Shown here: piece by piece, positions 1-8,732 of the stretch
Layout: each line of letters begins with the position of its first letter
Position numbering within the stretch: position 1 is the first letter of the stretch
From: Perlucidibaca sp.
GTDB lineage: Bacteria; Pseudomonadota; Gammaproteobacteria; Pseudomonadales; Moraxellaceae
DNA: 64,000 nt
Direction: 5' to 3'
NCBI GenBank assembly: GCA_023265995.1
Contig: JAHFSA010000001.1
Span: forward strand, 62,001 to 126,000
Notes under the pieces: model-generated
Database searches by the model: none
Seen by the model: the letters and a program-made list of their open reading frames with translations, nothing else
What the model was told of the DNA's origin: nothing
Position numbers and translations under genes: made by a program

Positions 1-1404
1 ATCGGGCAGCGTGTGGACACGCACCATGTCGGCATGCGGCACATCGGCCGGCGCCTCCTGCCCGATCAGGATGAGGTTGAAGCCGCTGTCATCGAGCCGG
101 GCAAAACCATCCTCGACCTCGCCGCCCGGCCGCAGGACCAGCCGCAACCAGGGCCAGCGCTCGCCCGGACGCGGCCCCTGCGCCGGCATATCCGCGGCGG
201 CGCAAGCCAGGCTGCTGTCACGATAGGCAATGCCGATCTGCGAAATGGTGCGGAACGCCAGCAGCCTGACACGCTCGGAGCGCATGGCCAGCGCCACGAC
301 CCTGGCCAGCAGACGGGTGCGCAGCAAGGCCGCGATCCGGCGCTCGGAGACGATCAGCGAAAACGCCCTGTCCGTGGTCTCCAGCAGACGCCGCGCCACC
401 GGCAGGCGCTCGGCCTCATAGGACTCCAGCAAGGCCTCGCCGGCCCGCCCGGACACCACCAGCGCCAGCTTCCAGGCCAGGTTGTAGGCGTCCTGCAGGC
501 CGGTGTTCATGCCCTGGGCGCCGACCGGGCTGTGAATGTGCGCGGCATCGCCGAGCAGGAAGCAACGGCGGTCGCGGAAGCGCGACGCGCAGCGGTGATG
601 GATGCGATAGACCGAAAACCAGCTGCAGGCATGGAAGCTCAGGCCGGCGCCGGCCTCGCGCAGCAACGCCGGCAGCACATCGGCCATGGCCAGGTCAGGC
701 TTGTCGCGCAACTCCGGCGGCACGATGCCGACCAATCGCCAGTGGTCCTGCCCGCGCATGGGAAAGAACAGATGGAAGCGCTGGTGCCAGAGAAAGACAT
801 TGAGCTCGTCCGGCACCATGTCGCCGCTGAGCTGCACGTCGGCGACGAAGAACACCTGCTCGTAAGGAGCGCCCGGAAAGTCCATGGCGTTGAGATGGCG
901 CACCGCGCTGTGCGCACCGTCGCAGCCGGCCACCCAGACCGCCGAGACCTCGCTCCAGTCGCCATCGCTCGTACGCAGCGTGGCGCGGACATGGTCCGGG
1001 TACTGCGTCAGCGCCGTCAGCTCGGTGTTCCAGCGCACCTCCCCGCCCAGCTCGCGCAGCTTCTCGCCCAGCAGACGCTCGTTGTCGTCCTGGCCGAGGA
1101 TGAAGAGATAAGGATAGGGACTGAGGTCGCGGCCTATGTCACCCAGCGGCACGCGCGCGGCGTGACGGCCCAGCGACCAGAGGTTGGCGGCCTCGGCGCG
1201 CTGGCCCAGCGCCAGCGCCTGTTCGACGATGCCCAGGCGGGCGTAGATCTCCAGCGTGCGCGCCTGCACACCCAGCGCCCGCGTTTCGCGGGCCGGCCCG
1301 GCATGACGGTCGATGATGAGCGCACGCACGCCCCGGCGGGCGAGCTGGCAGGCCAGCATCAGTCCGGTCGGTCCGGCTCCGACGATGAGGACGTCAGTAT
1401 CCAT
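1..1404 (-). CDS. FAD-dependent aromatic monooxygenase (PheA/TfdB type), partial
   Basis: This gene is missing from the ORF track because it runs off the left edge without a stop. Translation from the ATG at 1404 gives an N-terminal FAD-binding Rossmann motif (VLIVGAGPTGLMLACQL) and, further on, the second FAD motif GDAAHIHSPVGAQGMNTGLQ. Both are hallmarks of flavoprotein hydroxylases that use NAD(P)H and O2 to hydroxylate phenolic or polyketide-like rings. About 467 residues are visible; the family is usually 500-600, so the C-terminal thioredoxin-like part probably lies outside the window. The substrate cannot be told from sequence. A truncated LuxR gene lies directly upstream on the same strand. 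Confidence 0.85.
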   Translation of the reverse strand, partial: MDTDVLIVGAGPTGLMLACQLARRGVRALIIDRHAGPARETRALGVQARTLEIYARLGIVEQALALGQRAEAANLWSLGRHAARVPLGDIGRDLSPYPYLFILGQDDNERLLGEKLRELGGEVRWNTELTALTQYPDHVRATLRTSDGDWSEVSAVWVAGCDGAHSAVRHLNAMDFPGAPYEQVFFVADVQLSGDMVPDELNVFLWHQRFHLFFPMRGQDHWRLVGIVPPELRDKPDLAMADVLPALLREAGAGLSFHACSWFSVYRIHHRCASRFRDRRCFLLGDAAHIHSPVGAQGMNTGLQDAYNLAWKLALVVSGRAGEALLESYEAERLPVARRLLETTDRAFSLIVSERRIAALLRTRLLARVVALAMRSERVRLLAFRTISQIGIAYRDSSLACAAADMPAQGPRPGERWPWLRLVLRPGGEVEDGFARLDDSGFNLILIGQEAPADVPHADMVRVHTLPD

Positions 1405-1462
1405 GGACGCATCCCCCCGATGCTTGATCGTGGCACAGGGGATGGATGCGGTAAACGGGGGA

Positions 1463-1738
1463 TCAGAGCAGGCCGGCGCGACGCGCGCAGATGAGCGCGC
1501 CGGAACGGTTACGGGCGCCCAGCTTGCCGTAGATATTGTGCAGATGCCATTTGAGCGTGCCCTCGGAAATGAAGACCGACTCGGCGATTTCGCGGTTGCT
1601 CATGCCGGAGTCCAGCCGCTTGAGCAGCTCTATCTCGCGCTTGGTCAGCTCGCCAAGCAGACCTTCCTGCCGTGGCGCCACGGCAGGCGTGGCTGTGGTC
1701 CGGGCACGAAGGAGACGACGGACCAGGGGCAGCGCTTC
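1463..1738 (-). pseudogene. C-terminal remnant of a LuxR/MalT-type regulator
   Basis: The frame ends in a typical LuxR helix-turn-helix (LTKREIELLKRLDSGMSNRE, then ISEGTLKWHLHNIYGKL). It can be read upstream through a linker (ALPLVRRLLRARTTATP) to about position 1738. There it meets a fragment of an unrelated gene on the opposite strand. No sensor or ATPase domain is present, so only the DNA-binding tail of a much larger protein survives. The track's 72-residue version begins at a GTG inside a 22-bp palindrome and is not a convincing start. It may once have controlled the downstream monooxygenase (same strand). Function today is doubtful. Confidence 0.6.
1666..1687. repeat. 22-bp perfect palindrome
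   Basis: CCTGCCGTGGC followed at once by its exact reverse complement. It lies inside the linker-coding part of the LuxR remnant, so it may be chance in GC-rich sequence. It could also form a cruciform near the deletion scar. Confidence 0.5.
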
Positions 1739-1846
1739 GGCATGCTGACGCCGACAATGAAGATCCGTCGCAATGTTCTCGAAAAGCAGTACGAGCAGAA
1801 CTTCGAGGATTGGCAGGGTCGCGGACGCAAGGTGCTGTGGGTCTGA
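1739..1846 (+). pseudogene. C-terminal remnant of a long-chain acyl-CoA synthetase
   Basis: The last 35 or so codons of the plus-strand frame ending at 1846 read GMLTPTMKIRRNVLEKQYEQ and end KVLWV. This is the characteristic C-terminus of COG1022-type AMP-forming long-chain fatty acid CoA ligases, which end with LTPT-K-(K/R)R and a terminal V(L/I)W. All catalytic domains are missing. The upstream part of the track ORF is antisense to other genes and is not part of this protein. The fragment abuts the LuxR remnant in divergent orientation, as if one deletion removed both 5' halves and the promoter between them. Confidence 0.55.
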
Positions 1847-1853
1847 TCGAGCT

Positions 1854-1879
1854 TGAGCCGGCGTCCTGACGCCGGCTCA
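1854..1879. terminator. Bidirectional hairpin overlapping a stop codon
   Basis: A perfect 12-bp stem (TGAGCCGGCGTC / GACGCCGGCTCA) with a 2-nt loop sits between the acyl-CoA synthetase remnant and the convergent MAPEG gene. It includes the MAPEG stop codon. There is no long T-tract, so strength as an intrinsic terminator is uncertain. Confidence 0.55.
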
Positions 1880-2308
1880 GGCCACCAGCCCTGCCTGGCG
1901 GACTATCATGCCGACCAGTATCAGAAAGCCGATCACCTGCATGAAGAACAAGGTGAAGCGCAGTGCGGCCACGGCATTGGTCTGGACCAGGCACACGTGC
2001 ACCAGCGATTGCAGGATGCGCGCGCCCAGAATGCCGATGCAGACGTGATTCACCACCGGCCCGCCGACCTGGCTGACGAACAGCGCGAACACGATGACGG
2101 CGAACACCGGCAGGTTTTCCACGCAGTTGGCGTGCGCCCGCATGGCGCGCCGATACCACTCTTCACCCTCCACCTTGTCAGCGCAAAAACCGCTGATCGG
2201 CACCCGCCCGGTCAGAATCCGGCTCCAGCGATAGACGCCGATCGTGAACATCAGCAGCAGTACGGTCCAGGTCGCGAACCCGAGCAACGTCCAAAGCGGC
2301 ATGGTCAT
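1877..2308 (-). CDS. MAPEG family membrane protein
   Basis: A 143-residue protein with four hydrophobic segments, beginning at the N-terminal WTLLGFATWTVLLLMFTIGV. The loop RAHANCVENLPVF matches the MAPEG signature (R-A-x2-N-x2-E-x3-F). MAPEG proteins are small integral membrane enzymes related to microsomal glutathione transferases and eicosanoid synthases. Bacterial members are mostly uncharacterised and may detoxify lipophilic electrophiles. Length is normal for the family. It is on the same strand as the downstream crotonase-type genes but separated by a hairpin at its 3' end. Confidence 0.88.
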   Translation of the reverse strand: MTMPLWTLLGFATWTVLLLMFTIGVYRWSRILTGRVPISGFCADKVEGEEWYRRAMRAHANCVENLPVFAVIVFALFVSQVGGPVVNHVCIGILGARILQSLVHVCLVQTNAVAALRFTLFFMQVIGFLILVGMIVRQAGLVA

Positions 2309-2346
2309 CTGTCGACTCCCGAAAGCTTGTCTGGCGACAGCCGCAC

Positions 2347-3072
2347 TCAGCGCCTGCCCCGCAGGGCCGCCCTGACACCCACGCGCAGGGCATCGAGCAG
2401 ATCCAGCGGCACGCTGCGACGGATGTAACGGATCAACGACTGGCGTATGCGCCGCTTGGAAGCAGTATGTGCCGGCATGTCGAGTTTGGCGAACTCGCTC
2501 GCCAGTTCTCGGGCGCGCGGCATGAGCAAGGCAGCCTCGCTCAGCTCATCGAAGAAACCCGCCTTGAGGGCATCCTCGACCGGGAAATATCTGGACAGCG
2601 TCACCGCCGTCTGGAAATCGGCAGGAGTCAGCCGGTGTCGCAGCATCGCCGCGGCCACACGCGGGATGGTCAGCCCGATGGCGACCTCGTTGGCGGCAAT
2701 GCGGAACTCGCCGCGAGTCCCGATCACATAGTCGGCCGAGAGCATCAGGAACACGCCCATCGCCAGCACATGGCCGTTGCAGGCGGCGATCACCGGATAG
2801 GGATAGGCCATGACCCGCGCCGTCAGCGAATAGCCGGCATGCAGCATGCGCAGGGCATCCAGCGGCGCCCCCTTCATCACCTTGAGATCGAAGCCGGCAG
2901 AGAACACCTGCTCCCTGCCGGTGATGATGACGATGGCACGATCCGCTTCGGCGCGATCGAAGGCGGCATAGATCTGTCGGAACATTGCCGGCGACAGCGC
3001 ATTGCGGTTGCCGTCGTCGAGCTGAATGGTGGCGACGCCATTGGCGAGACTGTAGTGAACGAGATCGGTCAT
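2347..3072 (-). CDS. Enoyl-CoA hydratase/isomerase (crotonase) family protein
   Basis: A 241-residue crotonase-fold protein. The oxyanion-hole segment GREQVFSAGFDLKVMKG and the second turn ACNGHVLAMGVFLMLSADYV are visible. The catalytic Glu pair of true hydratases is not clear: the second loop carries GEFRIAANEVAIGLTIP, so the reaction could be hydration, isomerisation or hydrolysis of an acyl-CoA. The start MTDLVHYSLANG is typical for this subgroup. It ends 38 bases before the MAPEG start, suggesting co-transcription. Confidence 0.85.
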   Translation of the reverse strand: MTDLVHYSLANGVATIQLDDGNRNALSPAMFRQIYAAFDRAEADRAIVIITGREQVFSAGFDLKVMKGAPLDALRMLHAGYSLTARVMAYPYPVIAACNGHVLAMGVFLMLSADYVIGTRGEFRIAANEVAIGLTIPRVAAAMLRHRLTPADFQTAVTLSRYFPVEDALKAGFFDELSEAALLMPRARELASEFAKLDMPAHTASKRRIRQSLIRYIRRSVPLDLLDALRVGVRAALRGRR

Positions 3073-3099
3073 GGCGTTGCGAATCTCCGGCGGTTCGAG

Positions 3100-3585
3100 T
3101 CAGCCGCGAAGCGCGGCCTCAATGGCACTGACATCGATTTTTGTCATTTCCATCATGGCATCGAAGGCGCGCCGGGCAGCAGCCGGATCGGGGTCGGCAA
3201 TGGCTCGCATCAGCACCACCGGGGTGATCTGCCACGACACACCCCACTTGTCCTTGCACCAGCCGCAAGCGCTTTCCTGACCACCACTGCCAACGATCGC
3301 GTTCCAGTACCTGTCCGTCTCGGCCTGATCCGTGGTCGCCACCTGGAACGAAAACGCTTCGCTTTGCTTGAATGCAGGCCCGCCGTTGAGTCCGAGGCAC
3401 GGGATACCCATGACCGTGAACTCCACGGTCAACACGTCGCCCTGCTTCCCCGACGGAAAGTCTCCCGGCGCCCGGTACACGGTGCCGACGAAGGAGTCCG
3501 GAAAGGTATCGGCGTAGAACCGCGCGGCAGCTTCAGCATCGCCGTTGTACCAGAGGCAGATCGTGTTCTTTGCTGGCGTGGTCAT
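3100..3585 (-). CDS. PhnB-like VOC family protein
   Basis: A 161-residue VOC/glyoxalase-fold protein of the PhnB type (once annotated as 3-demethylubiquinone methyltransferase domain). Visible features are CLWYNGDAEAAARFYADTFP at the N-terminus and CGWCKDKWGVSWQITP near residues 115-130, a very typical C-terminal block. Members are predicted metal-binding proteins; no reaction is established for this subgroup. It lies in a same-strand run with the crotonase gene, 27 bases upstream of it, and 16 bases downstream of the reductase gene. Confidence 0.85.
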   Translation of the reverse strand: MTTPAKNTICLWYNGDAEAAARFYADTFPDSFVGTVYRAPGDFPSGKQGDVLTVEFTVMGIPCLGLNGGPAFKQSEAFSFQVATTDQAETDRYWNAIVGSGGQESACGWCKDKWGVSWQITPVVLMRAIADPDPAAARRAFDAMMEMTKIDVSAIEAALRG

Positions 3586-3601
3586 GTCACTTCTCCCCCC
3601 C

Positions 3602-5581
3602 TCAGAAATGCTTGCCCTTCAGCACGTTGGCCAGCACGGTCTGCTCCAGCGTCGGCTTCTCGCCGGCACGCCGACCCTTGGCCGCGGTCGATGACGGGAA
3701 GGCCCGGAAGGTGCGGTTGAGCACGGTGTCGTTGATGCGCGGCCAGAGCGCGTAGGACAGCTGCGCGGCCGTGCCCAGCGCGGTCGCCACCGACTTCGGG
3801 CGGTTCAGGATGGCCTTGAGCACGGTATCGGCGGCGTGCTCCGGGCTCCAGGCCGGCGCGTAGTCGTAGACCTTGGTGGGCGCGATCATGGGCGTGCGCA
3901 CCAGCGGCATGTAGATGGCGGTGACCTCGATGTTCTTGTGCTTGACCTCGGCCGACAGGCAGCGCCCGAAGGCATCGAGCGCGGCCTTGCTGGCGACGTA
4001 GGCGGAGAAGCGCGCGGCATTGGTGAGCACGCCTATGGAGCTGATGTTGACGATGTGTCCGCTCTTCTGCGCCGTCATCGACGGCAGCAGATTCATGATC
4101 ATGCGGATGGCGCCGAAGTAGTTGAGCTGCATGGTGCGCTCGAAGTCGTGGAAGCGGTCATAGGACTCGACCACGGCACGGCGGATGGAGCGCCCGGCGT
4201 TGTTGACCAGCACATCGACATGGCCGAAGTCGGCCAGCACCTGCTGCGCGCACTCGTCGATGGCTTCCATGTCGTTGAGGTCACAGGAATAGACATGAGC
4301 CTCGCCACCGGCCATCTCGATGATGCGCTTCGTTTCTTCCAGCTTGTCGCGGTTGCGCGCCACCAGCACCACGCGGGCGCCGGTGGCGCCGAGCTTCTTG
4401 GCGACATGGAAGCCGATGCCGGAAGACGCGCCGGTGACCATCACGACCTTGCCGGCGAGGTCGCGCACGGCGCGCCGGCTGACCTTGGCGTGAATGTCGA
4501 GATAGAGCTCCCAGTACTGCCAGAGCTTGTCGGCGTAGTCGCGGATGTCCGGGCATTCGATGCCGCTGCCGGCCAGCGCCGCGCGCGCCTGGCTGTCGTC
4601 GTATTCGGTCTGCGCGAAGCCGGCGGTGATGACCGAGGGCGGTGCGCCGACGAGACGCTGGAAGACCTTGTCGAAGGCCGGCAGGCGCTGGCTGAGGCTG
4701 CCGGTGACGCGACGCATGGGTGTGTGCAGCGCCTTGATGCTGAAGTTGCGCGCCACGTCGGGACCGTGCGCGGCCTCGAGCAGGATCTGCATCATCTGCC
4801 CCATGGTCGGCGACGGCGACTGGATGAGGAAGAAAGCCTTGCCGTCGAGACCGGGCTTGTGGGCGATGTGGTCCATGGCGGCGGCGACATAGTCGACCGG
4901 CACCAGCGTCACGCGCCCGCCCTGCACGCCGAGCAGCGGCAGCCACTTGGGCACGGCGTAGCTGAGCCGCTGGATGGTCTTGAAGAAATAGTAGGGGCCG
5001 TCGATCTTGTCCATCTCGCCGGTGCGCGAGTCGCCCACCACGGCACCCGGCCGGTAGATGCGGAACGGCACTTTCGCCTCGTCGCGCACGATCTTCTCGG
5101 ACTGGAACTTGGTGCGGTAGTACGGGTGATGCAGCGGCTGGCCCTCGTCGAACATGTCCTCGCTGAAGCGGCCGACGAAGTCCTCGCCGGCGACCGCGAT
5201 CGACGACACATGATGCAGACGGACATCGCCGCCCAGCGAGTTGGCGAAGGCCACGACATTGCGCGTGCCCTCGTTGTTGACGCGATCCGCCGTGGCGTCA
5301 TCCATGGCCATGTCGTAGACGGCGGCGAGATGGAAGACATGATCGATGTTGCCGGCCAGACGCACGAAGTCGGCGGGAGCGACAAGGCCGGGCACGGTGA
5401 TGTCGCCGCTGACCAGATGCAGGCGTCGCGACAGCTCGCCATAGCGCTCGCAGAGGTGAACGAACTTCTCCTCCGAACCCTCGCGCACGAGCACGTGGAT
5501 GTCGGCATCCGGCCGCGCCAGCAGGCGCTCGAGCAGGAACTTGCCGATGAAGCCGGTGGCACCGGTGACGAAGTAATTCAT
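3602..5581 (-). CDS. Two-domain fatty acyl-CoA reductase-like SDR
   Basis: This 659-residue protein fuses two SDR domains. The N-terminal extended SDR has GATGFIG at residues 7-13 and a catalytic YxxxK at 154-158 (YRTKF). The C-terminal classical SDR starts near residue 375 with VTGASSGIGFHVAKKLG and carries NISSIG and YVASKAALD. This order and length match the fatty acyl-CoA reductases of Marinobacter (about 660 aa) and mycobacterial AcrA1. Those enzymes reduce fatty acyl-CoA through the aldehyde to a fatty alcohol with NADPH. That role would supply alcohol for wax esters and fits the acyltransferases elsewhere in the window, but substrate is inferred. It probably leads the operon down to the crotonase gene. 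Confidence 0.8.
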   Translation of the reverse strand: MNYFVTGATGFIGKFLLERLLARPDADIHVLVREGSEEKFVHLCERYGELSRRLHLVSGDITVPGLVAPADFVRLAGNIDHVFHLAAVYDMAMDDATADRVNNEGTRNVVAFANSLGGDVRLHHVSSIAVAGEDFVGRFSEDMFDEGQPLHHPYYRTKFQSEKIVRDEAKVPFRIYRPGAVVGDSRTGEMDKIDGPYYFFKTIQRLSYAVPKWLPLLGVQGGRVTLVPVDYVAAAMDHIAHKPGLDGKAFFLIQSPSPTMGQMMQILLEAAHGPDVARNFSIKALHTPMRRVTGSLSQRLPAFDKVFQRLVGAPPSVITAGFAQTEYDDSQARAALAGSGIECPDIRDYADKLWQYWELYLDIHAKVSRRAVRDLAGKVVMVTGASSGIGFHVAKKLGATGARVVLVARNRDKLEETKRIIEMAGGEAHVYSCDLNDMEAIDECAQQVLADFGHVDVLVNNAGRSIRRAVVESYDRFHDFERTMQLNYFGAIRMIMNLLPSMTAQKSGHIVNISSIGVLTNAARFSAYVASKAALDAFGRCLSAEVKHKNIEVTAIYMPLVRTPMIAPTKVYDYAPAWSPEHAADTVLKAILNRPKSVATALGTAAQLSYALWPRINDTVLNRTFRAFPSSTAAKGRRAGEKPTLEQTVLANVLKGKHF

Positions 5582-5689
5582 GACGCTAACCTCAAGACAG
5601 TCTTGTCCCGATTATTGGTGAGGCGACATTCACTCCACAGCGGGAGGCAGGCCAGAAAGCTGTCTTTTCAGGCCAGCCACCGCCCGCGC

Positions 5690-6088
5690 TCAATGCGCCT
5701 CGCCAGCTCCCAGCTCATCGAGTATCGGACATTCCGGCCGGAAGTCGCCATGACAGCGTGCGGCCATGTCGGCAATGGCATCACGCATGCGGGTCAGCTC
5801 GGTGATGCGGGCATCGAGCTCGGCCACCTGCTGCAGGGCCAGCGCCTTGACGTCGGCGCTGCTGCGCTGGCGATCCTGCCAGAGCGACAGCAGCGCGCGG
5901 ATGGTGTCCAGCCCGAAGCCCAGCGTGCGCGCCTGATGCACGAAGCGCAGGGTGTCGATATCGCCCGTGCCGTAGTCGCGATAGCCGCTGTCGCGGCGCG
6001 TCGGTGCCGGCAGCAGGTCTATGCTTTCGTAATAGCGGATCATCTTGGCGGAGAGGCCGGAGGCGCGGGCGGCGGCACCAATGTTCAT
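5690..6088 (-). CDS. cueR: Cu(I)-responsive MerR-family regulator CueR
   Basis: A 132-residue MerR-family protein with an N-terminal winged helix ([20 protein letters not shown]) and a long dimerisation helix. Cys112 and Cys120 in [11 protein letters not shown] and Ser77 fall at the same residue numbers as the Cu(I)-binding residues of E. coli CueR. It is the last gene of copZ-copA-cueR and overlaps the copA stop by 4 bases (ATGA). It should sense cytoplasmic Cu(I)/Ag(I)/Au(I) and activate the operon by twisting the 19-bp-spacer promoter upstream of copZ, giving feedback on its own synthesis. Confidence 0.92.
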   Translation of the reverse strand: MNIGAAARASGLSAKMIRYYESIDLLPAPTRRDSGYRDYGTGDIDTLRFVHQARTLGFGLDTIRALLSLWQDRQRSSADVKALALQQVAELDARITELTRMRDAIADMAARCHGDFRPECPILDELGAGEAH

Positions 6089-8271
6089 GACGGCTTCTCC
6101 GTCCTGCCGGCCTGGCCGTGCCAGTCGCGCAGCAGCAGGGCATTGCTGATGACGCTGACGCTGGACAGCGCCATGGCCGCGCCGGCGATCACCGGCGAAA
6201 GCAGGCCGAAGGCCGCCAGCGGAATGCCGACGATGTTGTAGATGAAGGCCCAGAACAGGTTCTGGCGGATCTTGGCGCGGGTGCGTCGGGAGATGTCGAT
6301 GGCATCGGCGATCAACGCCGGATTGCCGCGCATGAGGGTGACGCCGGCGGCCTGCATGGCGACATCGGTGCCGCTGGCCATGGCCAGACCAATGTCGGCG
6401 GCGGCCAGGGCCGGCGCATCGTTGACGCCATCGCCGACCATGGCGACGCGGCGACCGTCCTGCTGCAGGGAGCGGATGACGGCTGCCTTGTCTTCCGGCA
6501 ACACGTCGGCAATGACCCGGTCCAGCCCCAGCGCCTGCGCCACCGGGCGTGCCGCGGCTTCACGGTCGCCGCTCAGCAGCACGGTCTCCAGCCCCATGGC
6601 CTTGAGCGCGGCAACGGCGGCCGGCGCCTCCGGGCGCAGACGGTCGGCAAAGGCCGCGACCGCCAGCAGGCGGGCCGGACCGGCGGTCGTCACCTCGGCC
6701 AGCCAGGACAGCGTGGCAGCCTCCCCGCCCGCCGACGGCAGCTCTTCCGTCAGACCGAGCTCCTGCATCAGGCGGCGATTGCCCAGGCGCAGGGTTCGGC
6801 CGGCCACTGTCGCGGCCATGCCACGACCAGGCAGGGCACGCAGCCCGGTCGCCGTCTGCAAGATCACACCGGCGGCCTCGGCATGACGCAGCACGGCACG
6901 CGCCAGCGGATGCTCGCTGCCCTGTTGAATGGCCGCGAACAAGGCCAGCGCCTCATCCGCGCCGGCCGCCACAGTCTTCAGCTCGACCAGTTCGGGCCGG
7001 CCTTCGGTGAGCGTACCGGTCTTGTCCAGCACCACCACCTGCACGCCCTGCAACAGCTCCAGCGCTTCGGCATCGCGGATCAGGATGCCGCGTCGCGCCG
7101 CCACCCCGGTGCCGGCCATGAGCGCCGCCGGGGTCGCCAGACCGAGCGCGCAGGGGCAGGCAATGACCAGCACGGCAACGGCATGGATGATGGCCGCCTC
7201 CAGATCCCCAAGGCGCAGCCACCAGCCCAGACCGGTCAGCACAGCCAGCACCAGCACCACCGGCACGAACACCGCGCTGATGCGATCGACCAGGCGCTGG
7301 ATGGGCGCCTTGCCGGCCTGGGCGTTCTCGACCAGCCGGATGATGCGCGCCAGCGCGGTCTCGGCGCCGATGGCCAGCACCTCGACGAGCAGCCTCCCCT
7401 CGCCATTGATGGCGCCGGCCGTGACCCGCTCGCCGCCATGACGCGCCACCGGCAGGCTCTCGCCGGTGATCAGCGACTCGTCGACATGGCTGGCCCCGTC
7501 ACGGATGACACCATCCACCGGAATCCGCTCGCCCGGCAGAATGGCCACCTGATCGCCAACGGCAATGCGCTCCAGCGGCACTTCCTGCTCGCCCCCGGCA
7601 GTGACCAGACGCGCGCTCTCCGGGCGCAAGGCCTGCAAGGCCCGGATGGCCGCCGTGGTCTGGCGCTTGGCACGGCTCTCCAGCCACTTGCCGAGCAGGA
7701 CCAGGGTGATGACCACCGCCGAGGCCTCGAAATACAGATGCTCATGTCCCCTGAGCAGCAGCCACAGCGACAGCCCGTAGGCCGCCGAAGTGCCCAGGGC
7801 CACCAGCAGGTCCATGTTGCCGCTGCCGGCACGCGCGGCGCGCCAGCCGGAACGGTAGAAGCGCGCGCCCAGCCAGAACTGCACCGGCGTGGCCAGCAAC
7901 AACTGCAGCCAGCCCGGCGGCATGACATGGATGCCGAACAGCCCGGCCAGCATGGGCACGATCAGCGGCAGGCTGAGCGCGGCCGCCAGCGCCACGCGCC
8001 AGCCATCGCCAGTCGGCTCGGCACGCGGAGGAGCCACCGACAGATGCACGCTGGCCTCGTAACCGGCCGCCGTCACCGCCGCGATGAGATCGCTGGTCGC
8101 GACATCGCTGCCGGCGCGGACACTGGCAGTCTCGGTGGCCAGATTGACACTGACCTCGCGCACGCCGGGCACGCGCTGCAGCGCCTTCTCGACATGCGCC
8201 ACGCAGGAGGCGCAGCTCATGCCGGTGATGTCGAGCTCGACCACCGCGGCGGCCACGGCAGTATCAGACAT
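6085..8271 (-). CDS. copA: Cu(I)-exporting P1B-type ATPase CopA
   Basis: A 728-residue P-type ATPase. It has one N-terminal heavy-metal domain (GMSCASC, residues 17-23), the transmembrane metal motif CPC (372-374), the phosphorylation site DKTGT (416-420), the SEHPLA motif (around 452) and [10 protein letters not shown] near the C-terminus. These define P1B-1 Cu(I)/Ag(I) exporters of the inner membrane. Having one rather than two N-terminal metal domains is common. The start overlaps the copZ end by 8 bases and the stop overlaps cueR, so the three genes are translationally coupled. Confidence 0.94.
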   Translation of the reverse strand: MSDTAVAAAVVELDITGMSCASCVAHVEKALQRVPGVREVSVNLATETASVRAGSDVATSDLIAAVTAAGYEASVHLSVAPPRAEPTGDGWRVALAAALSLPLIVPMLAGLFGIHVMPPGWLQLLLATPVQFWLGARFYRSGWRAARAGSGNMDLLVALGTSAAYGLSLWLLLRGHEHLYFEASAVVITLVLLGKWLESRAKRQTTAAIRALQALRPESARLVTAGGEQEVPLERIAVGDQVAILPGERIPVDGVIRDGASHVDESLITGESLPVARHGGERVTAGAINGEGRLLVEVLAIGAETALARIIRLVENAQAGKAPIQRLVDRISAVFVPVVLVLAVLTGLGWWLRLGDLEAAIIHAVAVLVIACPCALGLATPAALMAGTGVAARRGILIRDAEALELLQGVQVVVLDKTGTLTEGRPELVELKTVAAGADEALALFAAIQQGSEHPLARAVLRHAEAAGVILQTATGLRALPGRGMAATVAGRTLRLGNRRLMQELGLTEELPSAGGEAATLSWLAEVTTAGPARLLAVAAFADRLRPEAPAAVAALKAMGLETVLLSGDREAAARPVAQALGLDRVIADVLPEDKAAVIRSLQQDGRRVAMVGDGVNDAPALAAADIGLAMASGTDVAMQAAGVTLMRGNPALIADAIDISRRTRAKIRQNLFWAFIYNIVGIPLAAFGLLSPVIAGAAMALSSVSVISNALLLRDWHGQAGRTEKPS

Positions 8272-8476
8272 GACTGTTGTCCGCTGTCGCGGCCTCGTAG
8301 CCCTGGGCCCGGATGGCCGCGATCAGCTCGGCCTCGCCGGCACGGCTGGCTATCTCGACCTGACGACGGTCCGTGCTGAAACGCAGACTGGCGGCGGCAT
8401 CCAGCGCCTGCACCGCACGCGTGATGCGAGCCTCGCAGCTGCCGCAGCTGACACCGGAAAGAGTGAGTGTGGTCAT
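8264..8476 (-). CDS. copZ: Copper chaperone CopZ-like heavy-metal-associated protein
   Basis: A 70-residue single HMA domain with [11 protein letters not shown] near the N-terminus (MxCxxC type, here with Val for Met). The track's longer version starts upstream of the promoter elements. The ATG at 8476 gives the domain its normal beginning ([11 protein letters not shown]). It probably carries Cu(I) to CopA or to CueR. It is the first gene of the operon and lies directly downstream of the CueR box. Confidence 0.88.
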   Translation of the reverse strand: MTTLTLSGVSCGSCEARITRAVQALDAAASLRFSTDRRQVEIASRAGEAELIAAIRAQGYEAATADNSHV

Positions 8477-8510
8477 GACGTCTGCCTCTATGGTGAGTGG
8501 ATACATATAC

Positions 8511-8541
8511 ACCATCCACCTTGCCATGATGGGAAGGTCAA
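8511..8541 (-). promoter_or_regulatory. CueR operator and promoter of copZ-copA-cueR
   Basis: On the minus strand, -35 TTGACC is followed by a 19-bp spacer and -10 GATGGT. The spacer carries the dyad ACCTTCCCATCATGGCAAGGT, which matches the known CueR dyad (ACCTTCC-N-GGAAGGT type). The over-long spacer and the TTGACC that merges into the dyad mirror the E. coli copA promoter. The operator begins about 40 bases upstream of the copZ start. Confidence 0.85.
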
Positions 8542-8582
8542 GCCGCCGGGTCAATTTTGCGGCATGCCCGTATCACGCGCGC

Positions 8583-8615
8583 AAAAAAAAGCCCGGCGGG
8601 GAGGACCCGCCAGGC
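8583..8615 (-). terminator. Rho-independent terminator (minus strand)
   Basis: Read on the minus strand, GCCTGGCGGG-TCCTC-CCGCCGGGC forms a 10-bp stem with one mismatch and is followed by eight Ts. It would end transcripts coming from the gene at 8733-9194, or a short RNA from the space between. Confidence 0.85.
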
Positions 8616-8732
8616 AACAAACCTTCACACCCGGTTCAGCGGACATGTATTCAGTAAGCTTGGGGTCAGTCTACTGATTCCGGGCTTATTGATAAGGCGC
8701 AAAAAGTGCACTGCACTGTTGCGCGATGAGCA
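8616..8732 (-). other. Non-coding stretch with strong hairpin (8697-8724)
   Basis: No ORF is supported here. GCGCAA and TTGCGC arms enclose an inner dyad AGTGCA/TGCACT, giving a long hairpin 10-40 bases after the stop codon of the upstream gene. The stretch then leads into the terminator at 8583-8615. It may be just a structured 3' UTR, or a small RNA processed from it. Confidence 0.4.

Noticed and set aside
13-1494. Long plus-strand ORF of 493 residues
   Set aside because: It is antisense to the FAD monooxygenase, whose motifs are clear on the minus strand; the ORF is a shadow in GC-rich sequence.
3836-6241. 801-residue plus-strand ORF
   Set aside because: Antisense to the acyl-CoA reductase and cueR; no domain, low-complexity His/Ala/Gly/Asp-rich text.
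6118-8379. 753-residue plus-strand ORF
   Set aside because: Antisense to copA; composition is that of a shadow frame.
8384-8554. Longer version of copZ starting at 8554
   Set aside because: The extra residues would be encoded by the CueR operator and promoter; the ATG at 8476 gives the normal domain start.
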